64,000 bases of DNA from Streptococcus cristatus ATCC 51100 (GCF_011612585.1 NZ_CP050133.1:682001-746000); one strand, 5' to 3'. Counted from the first letter of the stretch, positions 18,900 to 28,183 are shown. Notes: generated from the letters alone by a model not told the origin. Translations and numbers: made by a program.

Positions 18900-19063
18900 T
18901 TCATTTTTTGGTGATTTTCAGGATTTATTTTGGTAGTGCGGGCCTTGTGGAGGAGAACCTCCAACCAGCTGCGTTCTTTGAGGCGCTCTCTGACTTGTCC
19001 ATTCTTTCGACTTTCTAAGTATTCGCCCAGATTTTTTGATTTGATAAACTCTGTGATTCCCAT
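18878..19063 (-). CDS. Small basic ORF coupled to mnmE
   Basis: This 61-codon frame starts one base after the mnmE stop, with AGGAAAA overlapping the end of mnmE as a possible ribosome binding site. The product is basic and hydrophilic (MGITEFIKSKNLGEYLESRK) and its last codons run into the bidirectional terminator, so the C-terminus may be fortuitous. I recognise no family. It may be a real coupled gene or a non-coding tail. Confidence 0.35.
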   Translation of the reverse strand: MGITEFIKSKNLGEYLESRKNGQVRERLKERSWLEVLLHKARTTKINPENHQKMKKTKHGS

Positions 19064-19064
19064 A

Positions 19065-20438
19065 TTATTTTCCTAGGCAGAATTGGCTGAAGAGCTGGGT
19101 GATGAGCTCGTCTGGAGCAGCATCACCAGTGATTTCGCCAAGGATTTCCCAAGTGCGGGTCAGATCGACTTGGAGGAGATCCACAGGCATGCCTAGTTCC
19201 AGTCCCTGATTGACGGCTTGCAGGCTTTCGACAGCCTTTTCGATGAGAGAGATGTGACGGGCATTGGACAGATAGGTGGCGTCTTGCTCGACAATTCCAG
19301 CATTCTCAAAGAAGAGCTGATTGATGCGATCCTCGATTTTATCAATATTTTGATTGTGAAGAACGGATATCTTGATTGCATCAGTCGGCAGCTGGTCTAG
19401 CTCAATCTTTTCTTCAAGATCAGTCTTGTTCAGTAGGACGATGCGATTGCTGTCTTGGCTGATTTCAAGTAATTGTTTGTCTTGGTCAGTCAGAGGTTCG
19501 CTGGCATTGAGAACCAAGAGAACCAAATCAGCTTCCTGTAAGGCTTTTTTAGAGCGCTCAACGCCAATCTGCTCCACAAGATCATCCGTTTCCCGAATCC
19601 CTGCGGTATCAATAAGCTTGAGCGGTACGCCGTTAATATTGACATACTCCTCGATCACATCACGAGTTGTCCCCTCAATATCGGTCACAATAGCCTTGTC
19701 CTCGCGCAGAAGATTGTTGAGCAGGCTGGATTTGCCGACATTAGGTCGACCGATGATAGCAGTCGAAATCCCTTCGCGAAGAATCTTGCCGCGTCGAGCA
19801 GTTTTGAGGAGATGGGTCAGAAGTTGCTCGAATTCAAGTGTTTTTTCACGAATGATTTCTGTCGTTGCTTCCTCAACATCGTCGTACTCAGGATAGTCGA
19901 TGTTGACCTCGACCTGAGCCAGTGTGTTGAGGATTTCCTGGCGGGTGCTATTGATAAGGTCGGAGAGAGAGCCGTCCAGCTGTTTGACAGCATTGTTCAT
20001 AGCTTTATCTGTCTTGGCTCGGATGATGTCCATGACAGCCTCAGCCTGAGTCAAATCCACGCGCCCGTTAAGAAAGGCTCGCTTGGTAAATTCGCCAGGT
20101 TCTGCCAGTCTAGCCCCCTCGCGGATAGCCAGTTGCAGGATTTCATTGGTCACTGCAATCCCGCCGTGGGTGTTGATCTCGATGATATCCTCGCGTGTGA
20201 AAGTCTTGGGAGAGCGCATGGCCCCGACCATGACCTCATCCAGAATCTCCTGATTTTGAGGGTCAACGATATGGCCGTAGTTGAGTGTGTGGCTGGCCAC
20301 TTTACTTAAATCCTTACCTCTAAAGATTTTTTGGGCAATAGCAAAGCTGTCAGTCCCGCTTAGTCTGACGATACCGATGGCTCCTTCCCCAAGAGGGGTC
20401 GAAATCGCAGCGATTGTATCAAATTCTCGTGTTATCAT
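19065..20438 (-). CDS. mnmE: tRNA modification GTPase MnmE
   Basis: The 457-residue protein, working with MnmG, modifies the wobble uridine of several tRNAs (cmnm5U). It has the N-terminal tetrahydrofolate-binding domain ([20 protein letters not shown]), a helical domain split by a Ras-like G domain ([19 protein letters not shown]) and the invariant C-terminal FCLGK with the catalytic cysteine. ATG 20438 is chosen for its AAAGGAT site and the conserved start [11 protein letters not shown]; an ATG ten codons upstream lacks support. Confidence 0.97.
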   Translation of the reverse strand: MITREFDTIAAISTPLGEGAIGIVRLSGTDSFAIAQKIFRGKDLSKVASHTLNYGHIVDPQNQEILDEVMVGAMRSPKTFTREDIIEINTHGGIAVTNEILQLAIREGARLAEPGEFTKRAFLNGRVDLTQAEAVMDIIRAKTDKAMNNAVKQLDGSLSDLINSTRQEILNTLAQVEVNIDYPEYDDVEEATTEIIREKTLEFEQLLTHLLKTARRGKILREGISTAIIGRPNVGKSSLLNNLLREDKAIVTDIEGTTRDVIEEYVNINGVPLKLIDTAGIRETDDLVEQIGVERSKKALQEADLVLLVLNASEPLTDQDKQLLEISQDSNRIVLLNKTDLEEKIELDQLPTDAIKISVLHNQNIDKIEDRINQLFFENAGIVEQDATYLSNARHISLIEKAVESLQAVNQGLELGMPVDLLQVDLTRTWEILGEITGDAAPDELITQLFSQFCLGK

Positions 20439-20657
20439 GTATATCCTTTCTGAAAATCTATTTTGCAAACATCTGTCTCAAATTCATCCAAAAAGTTTTT
20501 GAGATTTGTGCATCATTTTGTCATTGCTTTGCATCAATTAATAGGTATAATAGGAAAGTGGTAGTTAAATCCTTGTGTCTCAGTAAAATGCGATTGATGG
20601 CTAGAGTTCTTTCCAATATTGGTAGAAGATAAATAGCTGTCGGGTAGGAAATTTATG

Positions 20658-21275
20658 TTATTCTAAACCTGTTCCTATCTTGCTAGTCAGTAGGAAAGAA
20701 CCGTCTTCATTTTTTGAAAAAGTTAGGATGACGGCTTGATATTTGCTTCCTCCTGGTAAGTAGGTGATTGTTTTTAATTCAGAGCCGCTGACAGTGGAAG
20801 TGGTTTCGTCAGTTGGTTTGCCGTGGTCGCGAATGACGTCGTCGTATTTTGTTCCGCCTGCACCTCTTTTCAAAATATCACCCTCTTTGAGTGCATCAAA
20901 TTCTGCTTTTGTCCATGTAAACGTCGTACTTTCTTCTTTTTCCTTTTCTTCTTCTCTTTCTGACGAATCAATATAGGAACGATAAGTGCTCGAAAGAGTA
21001 TCAAACCTTTTTCCCATTTCATTGAACATACGGGAATAGAATGATAGAGTGACCAGTGCTATAATTAAGGAGAAAAAGGAAATGACAGAGCCAATAATGG
21101 CCAAAGTTTTCGGTTTCTTTTGGTTAATAATGAGACCGATAATAGCAAGGATAAGAGCAATAGTACCGATAAAAAAAGATAGATAATTGATGATTGGTAT
21201 CCAGGAGCCAAGTAAAGCGATTGCTCCAAAGACAATGGCTAAAATACCTAAAACTTTATTTTCTTGCTGCATCAT
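20658..21275 (-). CDS. Membrane protein with one DUF3862/BamE-like domain
   Basis: The 205-residue protein has an N-terminal block of three hydrophobic segments (about 5-85). A charged linker rich in E and K follows, then a C-terminal domain of about 85 residues that begins TFTWTKAEFDALKEGD. That domain contains GAGGTKYDDVIRDHGKP and ends AVILTFSKNEDGSFLLTSK. The same domain occurs twice in each of three proteins at 31178-33977. I compare it with the streptococcal DUF3862 and BamE/SmpA-like folds. GAGGAGG precedes the start. It probably stands outside the cell, anchored in the membrane. Function unknown. Confidence 0.7.
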   Translation of the reverse strand: MMQQENKVLGILAIVFGAIALLGSWIPIINYLSFFIGTIALILAIIGLIINQKKPKTLAIIGSVISFFSLIIALVTLSFYSRMFNEMGKRFDTLSSTYRSYIDSSEREEEKEKEESTTFTWTKAEFDALKEGDILKRGAGGTKYDDVIRDHGKPTDETTSTVSGSELKTITYLPGGSKYQAVILTFSKNEDGSFLLTSKIGTGLE

Positions 21276-21446
21276 AACAACCTCCTCAGATTTTCTATAG
21301 CTTACTACTTGAAATATGTATTTCTTTTAGTAATTTGCCTATCTTCATTGTAGCGTAAAATAGAACTAGGAGCAAGATTTTAAGGAGATTTTCGTGAAAT
21401 GGAGCACTGTTAAAACGTGAAGAACCGTTTAAAGAGCTGAAAACAC

Positions 21447-21475
21447 TTTCAAATTTCAAAGAATTGTGATATACT
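21447..21475 (+). promoter_or_regulatory. Promoter of the rpiA-deoB-punA unit
   Basis: TTTCAA (21447-21452) and TATACT (21470-21475) are 17 bases apart and lie 26 bases before the rpiA start. Confidence 0.65.
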
Positions 21476-21501
21476 AAACACAGTTGATTTGAGGAGGTGC
21501 T

Positions 21502-22179
21502 ATGGAAACTCTAAAGAAACTAGCAGGCATCAAGGCTGCTGAATTTGTCGAAGACGGGATGGTGGTCGGTCTGGGAACAGGTTCGACTGCTTACTATTTT
21601 GTCGAGGAAATTGGTCGACGTATCAAAGAGGAAGGCTTGCAGATTACTGCAGTCACCACCTCTAGCGTGACTAGCAAGCAAGCAGAAGGCTTGGGCATTC
21701 CGCTGAAATCCATTGATGAAGTGGATCAGGTCGATGTGACCGTTGATGGAGCCGATGAAGTGGATCCTCAGTTCAACGGCATCAAAGGCGGAGGCGGAGC
21801 CCTGCTGATGGAGAAAGTTGTCGCGACCCCTACCAAGGACTACATCTGGGTGGTTGATGAAAGCAAATTGGTTCAAAAGCTAGGTGCTTTCAAGCTGCCA
21901 GTCGAAGTAGTGCAATATGGTGCAGAGCAAGTTTTCCGTCGCTTTGCTGAGGCAGGCTACAAGCCAAGTTTCCGTGAAAAAAATGGCCAACGTTTTATCA
22001 CGGATATGCAGAACTTCATTATTGATCTAGATCTAGGTGTAATCGAAAATCCAGTCGAATTTGGCCGAGAATTAGATCATATCGTGGGCGTTGTTGAGCA
22101 CGGCCTTTTCACCAAAATGGTCAACAAGGTGATCGTCGCAGGACAAGGTGGCGTGAACATTTTAGAAACAGACAACTAG
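21502..22179 (+). CDS. rpiA: Ribose-5-phosphate isomerase A
   Basis: The 225-residue enzyme interconverts ribose-5-phosphate and ribulose-5-phosphate. It shows the family motifs [32 protein letters not shown] (active-site Asp and Glu) and [16 protein letters not shown] lies before the ATG. It opens a cluster with deoB, punA and deoD, so ribose and deoxyribose phosphates released from nucleosides can enter the pentose phosphate pathway. Confidence 0.97.
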   Translation: METLKKLAGIKAAEFVEDGMVVGLGTGSTAYYFVEEIGRRIKEEGLQITAVTTSSVTSKQAEGLGIPLKSIDEVDQVDVTVDGADEVDPQFNGIKGGGGALLMEKVVATPTKDYIWVVDESKLVQKLGAFKLPVEVVQYGAEQVFRRFAEAGYKPSFREKNGQRFITDMQNFIIDLDLGVIENPVEFGRELDHIVGVVEHGLFTKMVNKVIVAGQGGVNILETDN

Positions 22180-22192
22180 AAAAGAGGTTTTT

Positions 22193-23404
22193 ATGTCAAA
22201 ATTTAATCGTATTCACTTAGTCGTTATGGACTCGGTCGGCATTGGGGCAGCACCAGATGCTAACAATTTTGTTAATGCAGGGGTGCCAGATGGAGCTTCC
22301 GATACGCTGGGACATATTTCCAAAGCAGTCGGTCTAGACGTGCCAAATATGGCTAAGCTGGGTCTGGGCAATATTGAGCGTGAGCAAGCCTTGAAAACTG
22401 TACCAGCTGAGGAAAATCCAAGTGGTTACTATACTAAATTAGAAGAAGTTTCTTTAGGTAAAGATACCATGACAGGCCACTGGGAAATCATGGGGCTGAA
22501 TATTACTGAGCCTTTTGATACTTTCTGGAACGGCTTCCCAGAGGAAATCTTGACTAAAATTGAAGAATTTTCTGGTCGCAAAGTTATTCGTGAGGCGAAC
22601 AAACCTTATTCTGGCACGGCAGTTATTGACGACTTCGGGCCTCGTCAGATGGAAACTGGCGAATTGATTATCTATACTTCTGCAGATCCAGTTCTTCAAA
22701 TTGCGGCCCACGAAGAAGTGATTCCTTTAGACGAGCTCTATCGTATCTGTGAATTCGCCCGCTCTATTACCTTGGAACGCCCTGCGCTTCTAGGACGGAT
22801 CATCGCTCGCCCTTATGTAGGTGAGCCAGGCAACTTCACTCGTACACCCAATCGCCATGACTATGCAGTCTCTCCATTTGAGCCAACTGTTTTGGACAAA
22901 CTCAATGAAGCAGGTATTGATACCTATTCTGTTGGTAAGATTAACGATATCTTCAACGGTGCAGGTATCAACCACGACATGGGTCACAACCAATCCAATA
23001 ATCATGGAGTGGACAATCTAGTCAAGGCTATCCAGTCTGAGGACTTCAAGTACGGCTTCTCATTTACCAACTTAGTGGACTTCGATGCTCTTTATGGTCA
23101 CCGTCGTAATCCGCATGGCTATCGTGATTGTCTGCAGGAGTTTGACGCTCGCTTGCCAGAAATCATTGAAAACATGCGTGAAGATGATTTGCTCATGATT
23201 ACCGCTGACCATGGTAATGACCCGACCTATGCCGGAACAGATCACACTCGTGAGTACATTCCGCTCTTGGTCTTTGGTAAATCCCTCAAGGGGAATGGTC
23301 ACTTGCCTGTCGGACATTTTGCGGACATTTCAGCAACCATCGCTGACAACTTCGGTGTGGATAAGGCCATGATTGGTGAAAGCTTCTTGGACAAATTGGT
23401 ATAA
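22193..23404 (+). CDS. deoB: Phosphopentomutase
   Basis: The 403-residue alkaline-phosphatase-fold enzyme converts (deoxy)ribose-1-phosphate to the 5-phosphate. The metal and phospho-threonine motifs are present: [29 protein letters not shown] with the active-site Thr, and [19 protein letters not shown]. It starts 13 bases after rpiA with AAAGAGG upstream, so the two are one operon, and its products are the substrates of RpiA. Confidence 0.97.
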   Translation: MSKFNRIHLVVMDSVGIGAAPDANNFVNAGVPDGASDTLGHISKAVGLDVPNMAKLGLGNIEREQALKTVPAEENPSGYYTKLEEVSLGKDTMTGHWEIMGLNITEPFDTFWNGFPEEILTKIEEFSGRKVIREANKPYSGTAVIDDFGPRQMETGELIIYTSADPVLQIAAHEEVIPLDELYRICEFARSITLERPALLGRIIARPYVGEPGNFTRTPNRHDYAVSPFEPTVLDKLNEAGIDTYSVGKINDIFNGAGINHDMGHNQSNNHGVDNLVKAIQSEDFKYGFSFTNLVDFDALYGHRRNPHGYRDCLQEFDARLPEIIENMREDDLLMITADHGNDPTYAGTDHTREYIPLLVFGKSLKGNGHLPVGHFADISATIADNFGVDKAMIGESFLDKLV

Positions 23405-23429
23405 GCATAGAGAGTGAGGAAAATATTTT

Positions 23430-24242
23430 ATGGCAACATTATCTGAGAAAATCAAAGCAACGGCCGCCTTCTTGAAAGAAAAAGGGATGACAGAACCTGA
23501 ATTCGGCTTGATCCTGGGATCTGGTTTGGGAGAATTGGCTTCTGAAATCGAAAATGCCGTTAGTCTTGACTATGCGGATATTCCAAACTGGGGCCGCTCA
23601 ACTGTCGTTGGCCACGCTGGTAAATTAGTCTATGGAGATTTGGCAGGGCGTAAAGTCTTGGCACTGCAAGGTCGTTTCCATTTCTACGAAGGAAATCCTC
23701 TCGAAGTTGTTACTTTCCCGGTGCGCGTGATGAAGGCTCTTGGTGCGACAGGTGTTATTGTGACAAATGCTGCCGGTGGTATTGGATATGGTCCTGGTAC
23801 TTTGATGGCTATTTCAGACCATATCAACATGACGGGTCAAAATCCTTTGATCGGTGAAAACTTGGATGAATTTGGCCCACGTTTCCCTGATATGTCTAAA
23901 TCTTACACTCCAGAATACCGTGTAACTGCTCATCAAGTCGCTGATAAGCTTGGCATTAAGCTGGATGATGGTGTCTATATCGGTGTTACCGGTCCAACTT
24001 ACGAAACGCCAGCAGAAATCCGTGCTTATAAGACACTCGGAGCAGATGCAGTTGGCATGTCTACTGTTCCAGAAGTCATCGTGGCTGCCCACTCAGGCTT
24101 GAAAGTCCTCGGAATTTCATGCATTACCAATCATGCTGCCGGCTTCCAAGAAGAACTCAACCATGAGGAAGTGGTTGAAGTAACAGAGCGTGTCAAAGGT
24201 GATTTCAAACGACTACTTAAAGCCATTCTTGCTGAATTGTAA
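23430..24242 (+). CDS. punA: Purine nucleoside phosphorylase, trimeric PNP-I type
   Basis: The 270-residue enzyme splits purine (deoxy)nucleosides such as inosine and guanosine to base plus (deoxy)ribose-1-phosphate, the DeoB substrate. Motifs are LILGSGLGELA, the RFHFYEG phosphate region, NAAGG and the MSTVPEVIVA(A/H) segment, all typical of the trimeric class. It follows deoB by 25 bases. A second PNP of the hexameric DeoD class follows, so two PNPs of different specificity are encoded together. Confidence 0.95.
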   Translation: MATLSEKIKATAAFLKEKGMTEPEFGLILGSGLGELASEIENAVSLDYADIPNWGRSTVVGHAGKLVYGDLAGRKVLALQGRFHFYEGNPLEVVTFPVRVMKALGATGVIVTNAAGGIGYGPGTLMAISDHINMTGQNPLIGENLDEFGPRFPDMSKSYTPEYRVTAHQVADKLGIKLDDGVYIGVTGPTYETPAEIRAYKTLGADAVGMSTVPEVIVAAHSGLKVLGISCITNHAAGFQEELNHEEVVEVTERVKGDFKRLLKAILAEL

Positions 24243-24275
24243 GAAAATAAAATATTAAACGAAGGAAAGGTAGAG

Positions 24276-24386
24276 TGAAGTGTTCAGATTTGAACACGAG
24301 CGGAAAACTTGGAAAATAGATAATCTGACTGAGAAATCCTGATTTCTCGTCAGATTCCTAATTTTCAGTCGTTTTCTTGTCGCTCT
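24276..24386 (+). promoter_or_regulatory. Long structured leader between punA and deoD
   Basis: A perfect small hairpin (GTGTTCA / TGAACAC, 24281-24298) is followed at once by a long near-perfect hairpin spanning 24299-24386. The second hairpin's outer ends are GAGCG / CGCTC and its apex is GAGAAATC / GATTTCTC. A short frame from GTG 24276 with AAGGAAAGG before it reads through the first hairpin to TAG. The structure ends 14 bases before the deoD ATG, which has no visible ribosome binding site. It could be an attenuator with leader peptide or a small inserted palindromic repeat. Confidence 0.6.
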
Positions 24387-24400
24387 TTGTATCATAAATT

Positions 24401-25108
24401 ATGTCTATCCATATTGCTGCTAAACAAGGTGAGATTGCTGATAAAATTCTCTTGCCAGGCGATCCGCTTCGTGCTAAGTTTATTGCGGAGAATTTCCTTG
24501 AAGATGCTGTTTGTTTTAACGAAGTGCGGAACATGTTTGGCTACACTGGTACTTACAAGGGTCAGCGGGTTTCTGTCATGGGAACGGGCATGGGAATGCC
24601 GTCTATTTCCATCTATGCGCGTGAGCTGATTGTTGACTACGGTGTGAAAAAGCTGATTCGTGTGGGAACGGCTGGTTCGCTCAATGCAGATGTTCATGTT
24701 CGTGAATTGGTTCTAGCTCAAGCGGCTGCGACCAACTCAAACATTATCCGCAATGACTGGCCTCATTATGATTTTCCGCAGATTGCCAGCTTTGATTTGC
24801 TGGACAAGGCTTATCATATTGCCAAAGACTTGGGCATGACAACCCATGTCGGAAATGTTTTGTCGTCAGATGTCTTTTATTCGAACTATTTTGAAAAAAA
24901 TATCGAGCTGGGCAAATGGGGCGTCAAAGCTGTTGAAATGGAAGCAGCAGCCCTTTACTATCTGGCTGCTCAGCACCAAGTAGATGCTCTGGCTATCATG
25001 ACCATTTCTGATAGTTTGGTCAATCCTGACGAAGATACGACAGCAGAGGAACGTCAAAATACCTTCACTGATATGATGAAGGTTGGTTTGGAAACCCTGA
25101 TTGATTAA
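24401..25108 (+). CDS. deoD: Purine nucleoside phosphorylase, hexameric DeoD type
   Basis: The 235-residue protein begins [20 protein letters not shown] and has the NP-I family signature [17 protein letters not shown], with the DeoD catalytic region [10 protein letters not shown] and ISDSLV. It phosphorolyses purine nucleosides including adenosine. An in-frame TAA lies two codons upstream, so ATG 24401 is the first possible start, yet no Shine-Dalgarno sequence is seen. The next gene begins 2 bases after its stop. Confidence 0.96.
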   Translation: MSIHIAAKQGEIADKILLPGDPLRAKFIAENFLEDAVCFNEVRNMFGYTGTYKGQRVSVMGTGMGMPSISIYARELIVDYGVKKLIRVGTAGSLNADVHVRELVLAQAAATNSNIIRNDWPHYDFPQIASFDLLDKAYHIAKDLGMTTHVGNVLSSDVFYSNYFEKNIELGKWGVKAVEMEAAALYYLAAQHQVDALAIMTISDSLVNPDEDTTAEERQNTFTDMMKVGLETLID

Positions 25109-25110
25109 GC

Positions 25111-25887
25111 ATGAATTTAGATTTAAAAGAGGAAATTCTCTTTGCGATTTCCCGTTACGACTATGCTTATGCCTATAAGCTGGCGCAACAGTTGATGAGC
25201 GGCTCACCAGTTTTGACAAAATTGTTGCATATTCTGGCAGAGCGAAGAGAGCTCAATATTCTGCCAGCCATGGATGAAGAGTTGAAGACTGCCTTGCAGA
25301 CGCAAAGCGGTTTTCAGCTTTTTTGTCATACCGATTTGGCTGATGAGCAGCTGGCCAACTATCTCTACGATTTGGAAGCCAAGCTGCGCAATGAGCAGAT
25401 TATTGACTTCGTTCGGGCGGTCAGCCCAGCGATTTATCGGATTTTCATGCGCTTGATCAAGCTGGAAATTCCTGATATTGAGCACTTTATCCATAATTCT
25501 CGTAAAGCCAGCTATGACCGCTGGAAGTTTGAACGGATGCGGGAGTCGGATTATGCTGCCTTGCATGATTTTCATGCAGAGAGCACGGTCAATTCATCCA
25601 GTCTGACAGAGCTAATTTTGCATTTGGATCTGCCGGAGTCTGTCAAGGAAGAGGTCAGACAGCTGCGGGAGTTGGAGAAGTCAGTCCGAAATCCGCTGGC
25701 TCATCTGATTAAGCCCTTTGATGAGGCAGAATTATATCGGACAACTGGTTTTTCCTCCCAGCATTTTATGGAGATTTTGGTGGATTTGGCGCGCTTTACA
25801 GGGATTGTCTACGATCGGGAACAGTTTTATTTTGATGAGGCAAATCGCTTGGTTAAAGCTTTATTGACAGGAGAGGAAAATGGATAA
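25111..25887 (+). CDS. Uncharacterised protein with a HEPN-type RNase motif
   Basis: The 258-residue, mostly helical cytoplasmic protein has no membrane segment. Residues 193-198 read RNPLAH, an R-x4-H motif in the context LRELEKSVRNPLAHLIKPF. This is the hallmark of HEPN ribonuclease domains such as those at the C-terminus of Csm6/Csx1; the helices after it (MEILVDLARFTGI) fit that fold. No CARF ligand-binding domain is present in the N-terminal half. The gene starts 2 bases after deoD and overlaps the sirtuin gene by 8 bases, so all three are coupled. Its nearness to cas1 suggests a defence link, but it could equally be a housekeeping protein of the deoD operon. Confidence 0.6.
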   Translation: MNLDLKEEILFAISRYDYAYAYKLAQQLMSGSPVLTKLLHILAERRELNILPAMDEELKTALQTQSGFQLFCHTDLADEQLANYLYDLEAKLRNEQIIDFVRAVSPAIYRIFMRLIKLEIPDIEHFIHNSRKASYDRWKFERMRESDYAALHDFHAESTVNSSSLTELILHLDLPESVKEEVRQLRELEKSVRNPLAHLIKPFDEAELYRTTGFSSQHFMEILVDLARFTGIVYDREQFYFDEANRLVKALLTGEENG

Positions 25888-26611
25888 AATACAGCAGTTG
25901 CAAGACATGATTGACCAAAGTCAGCATATCGTCTTTTTCGGTGGGGCGGGTGTCTCGACCGAGTCCAATATCCCTGACTTTCGTAGTTCGGATGGGATTT
26001 ATAGTGTCAAGTTAGGTCGGCATTTTACAGCAGAGCAGCTAGTTTCGCATACCATGTTTGAGCGCTATCCGCAGGAGTTTTTCGACTTTTACAAGAAATA
26101 CCTGCTCTATCCAGATGCCAAGCCCAATGCGGCTCACGCCTATCTGGCTCATCTGGAGAAGACCGGCAAGCTCAAGACTGTAGTGACGCAAAATATTGAC
26201 AGCCTGCACGAAATGGCTGGTTCAAAAAATGTCCTCAAGTTGCACGGCAGTGCGGATAGAAATTTCTGTCTAAACTGTCAGCGATTTTACGATTTGGAGG
26301 CATTTCTAGCTCTGTCTGGGACGGTGCCCTACTGTCCTGACTGCGGCGGCGTGATCAAGCCCGATGTGACCCTCTATGAAGAGTCTTTGGATATGGAGAC
26401 TTTCCAGCAAGCTGCGCAGGCCATTCATCAAGCCGACTTGCTGATCATCGGGGGCACCTCCTTGGTGGTCTATCCCGCAGCCAGTCTCATCCAGTACTTT
26501 GCTGGCAAGCATCTGGTCGTTATCAACAAGACCAGTATTCCACAGGACAAGCAAGCTGACCTCGTCATCGAAGGCAAGATTGGGGAAGTGTTTGCGCAGT
26601 TGAGGCAGTAA
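25880..26611 (+). CDS. Sir2-family NAD-dependent protein deacylase
   Basis: The 243-residue sirtuin has GAGVSTESNIPDFRSSDG for NAD binding, the TQNIDSLHE motif, catalytic His in KLHGSA, and a zinc ribbon with two CxxC pairs (CLNC, CPDC). All of the catalytic features are present, so it should be active. It matches the CobB-like bacterial deacetylases rather than the long defence-associated SIR2 effectors. ATG overlaps the end of the HEPN-motif gene, and cas1 follows 56 bases after its stop with no terminator between. Confidence 0.92.
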   Translation: MDKIQQLQDMIDQSQHIVFFGGAGVSTESNIPDFRSSDGIYSVKLGRHFTAEQLVSHTMFERYPQEFFDFYKKYLLYPDAKPNAAHAYLAHLEKTGKLKTVVTQNIDSLHEMAGSKNVLKLHGSADRNFCLNCQRFYDLEAFLALSGTVPYCPDCGGVIKPDVTLYEESLDMETFQQAAQAIHQADLLIIGGTSLVVYPAASLIQYFAGKHLVVINKTSIPQDKQADLVIEGKIGEVFAQLRQ

Positions 26612-26667
26612 AACTAAAAATGTTTTTTGCTAGAAATGTTTGGTTAGAAAATAAAAATAGGATTTTT

Positions 26668-27618
26668 ATGGCTGATTTATATATTCAAAATTCGTCTTGT
26701 AGCTTGTCGGTGAGGGAGCAGCGTGTGCTTGTGAGAAACGAGGAGCAGATTCTTTTGAAAGAAATTTCTTTTAATCTGATTGATAATATCTTGGTCTTTG
26801 GTAATGCTCAGCTGTCTACTCAGCTACTGAAAGCCTGGGCTAATAGGGACATTTTTGTGTTCTATTTCTCGAGCAAGGGCGAGTTTCTATTTTCCTTTGA
26901 TTCTTTTAGGAAGGAAGATTTTGAAAAGCAGCGCAGTCAGGCTCGGGCTTCTTTTGACTCGGACTTTTGCTTGGGCATCGCTCGGAAAATCGCTGCGGCC
27001 AAGATCGGAAATCAGCTCAATCTGCTCCAAGCTTTTGATGAAAATGACCTGCTGGACCAGGAGGATTTCAAACGCTTTGGAGATGCGCTGGTGAATCTCG
27101 AGCAAGCGAGAAGCATAGCGGAAATTATGGGAATCGAAGGAAGACTGGCTAAATCTTACTTTTACCTCTTGAACTTACTGGTCATTGATGGTTTTCATTT
27201 TTCTGGTCGGAGTCGGAGGCCAGCTCTGGACAAGTTTAATACCCTGCTAAACTTTGGCTACTCTATTCTTTATTCTTGCTTTATGGGCTTGATTCGCAAG
27301 AATGGTCTGAGCTTGGGCTTTGGAGTGATGCATCAGCCACATGACCATCATGCTGTCTTGGCGAGTGATTTGATGGAGGAATGGCGGCCAGTGATCGTGG
27401 ATGATACGGTGCTGGGGCTGATCAATCGTCAGGAGATTCTTGAAGAGCATTTCATTGAGAAGGAAGATGGTATCTTTTTGACGCCTGAAGGGATCGAAAT
27501 CTTTTCTCGGGCTATGAGGGAGAGGATCTTTGAGATTCATCACTATGTCGAGCTGGATAAAAACCGCTACACTTTTCTATACGCGGCTGATCAGCAAATC
27601 CTTGATCCGGAGCTTTGA
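26668..27618 (+). CDS. cas1: CRISPR-associated endonuclease Cas1
   Basis: The 316-residue integrase of spacer acquisition has its catalytic residues in place: E157 (GIEGRLAKSYF), H222 (GVMHQPHDHH) and D234/E237 (LASDLMEEWRP). The sequence is of the type III kind. The start at ATG 26668 gives the usual MADLYIQ opening, with ATAGGA upstream; the upstream in-frame ATG 26620 lies in a poorly conserved stretch. It acts with Cas2 as a Cas1-Cas2 complex. The stop is 50 bases before cas2. No promoter is obvious, so it may be read from the deoD-sirtuin unit. Confidence 0.93.
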   Translation: MADLYIQNSSCSLSVREQRVLVRNEEQILLKEISFNLIDNILVFGNAQLSTQLLKAWANRDIFVFYFSSKGEFLFSFDSFRKEDFEKQRSQARASFDSDFCLGIARKIAAAKIGNQLNLLQAFDENDLLDQEDFKRFGDALVNLEQARSIAEIMGIEGRLAKSYFYLLNLLVIDGFHFSGRSRRPALDKFNTLLNFGYSILYSCFMGLIRKNGLSLGFGVMHQPHDHHAVLASDLMEEWRPVIVDDTVLGLINRQEILEEHFIEKEDGIFLTPEGIEIFSRAMRERIFEIHHYVELDKNRYTFLYAADQQILDPEL

Positions 27619-27668
27619 AGCCTTGGATCCAGCTGAGTATGTGTCGAGCTATACGGAAGGAGGGAAAG

Positions 27669-28001
27669 ATGGTCTTCTTTAATCTTGATGATGATGAAAA
27701 AGAGTTTGCCAGAAAGAAAACGAAATTTTGTCTGGTCATTTATGATATCGTGAGCCATAAGCGACGCCTGAAGCTATCAAAGCTTTTAGAAGGCTATGGT
27801 GTGAGGGTTCAGCGTTCCTGCTTTGAGCTGGCTCTTGATAAGCTGGACTTTGACTGCCTTGTGAGGGAGCTGAGGGCCTTTTATCAGGCAGAAGAAGGGG
27901 ACAATATCATTATCTATCTGGGGCACAAGGAAGAGGAGGCTGGGACAAAAGTCCTAGCCTCTCAATTGTCTTTGGATTGTCGAGCAAGACGCAGTGGTTG
28001 A
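27669..28001 (+). CDS. cas2: CRISPR-associated Cas2, C-terminus formed by an inserted repeat
   Basis: Cas2 is the structural partner of Cas1 in spacer integration. The 110-residue product has the family core FCLVIYDIVSHKRRLKLSKL and VQRSCFELAL, ending with a beta strand NIIIYLGH. ATG 27669 has GGAGGG just upstream. From about codon 90 (after HKEEE) the frame enters a repeat element that begins at 27936, and the last 21 or so residues (AGTKVLASQLSLDC...) and the stop are encoded by the repeat. The fold core is intact, so the protein may still work, but the native tail has been replaced. Confidence 0.85.
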   Translation: MVFFNLDDDEKEFARKKTKFCLVIYDIVSHKRRLKLSKLLEGYGVRVQRSCFELALDKLDFDCLVRELRAFYQAEEGDNIIIYLGHKEEEAGTKVLASQLSLDCRARRSG

Positions 28002-28110
28002 GTGGGCTCTACTACGCTGATTTCATCAGCTTTTACAGCCCTACTCAACTGTGCGGAGGTGGGACGACGAAATCGAATTCTAACGAATTACCGATTTCTG
28101 TCCCACTCTC
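27936..28110. repeat. Dispersed repeat element, copy 1 (after cas2)
   Basis: This is a 175-bp element also found at 44031 and 62843 with only a few differences. It begins GAGGCTGGGACA and ends TGTCCCACTCTC, ends that can pair with each other. It has no transposase gene. It overlaps the 3' end of cas2 and lies just before the CRISPR leader. Confidence 0.9.
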
Positions 28111-28155
28111 TATGATGGCGCGGAGTTGATAGACGATATTTTGTTCTTTTAAGCT

Positions 28156-28183
28156 TTGATTTCTGGGCTAGGCATGGTATAAT
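28156..28183 (+). promoter_or_regulatory. Promoter in the CRISPR leader
   Basis: TTGATT (28156-28161) and TATAAT (28178-28183) are 16 bases apart. Transcription from about 28190 would run through the remaining leader of about 70 bases into the array, giving the crRNA precursor. Confidence 0.7.

Noticed and set aside
25880..26611. The sirtuin as a Thoeris/DSR-like defence effector
   Set aside because: It is a short CobB-type enzyme with zinc ribbon and all deacylase motifs, lacking the extra domains of defence SIR2 proteins.
27936..28110. The repeat as an insertion sequence
   Set aside because: It is only 175 bp and codes for no transposase; at most it is a non-autonomous element.
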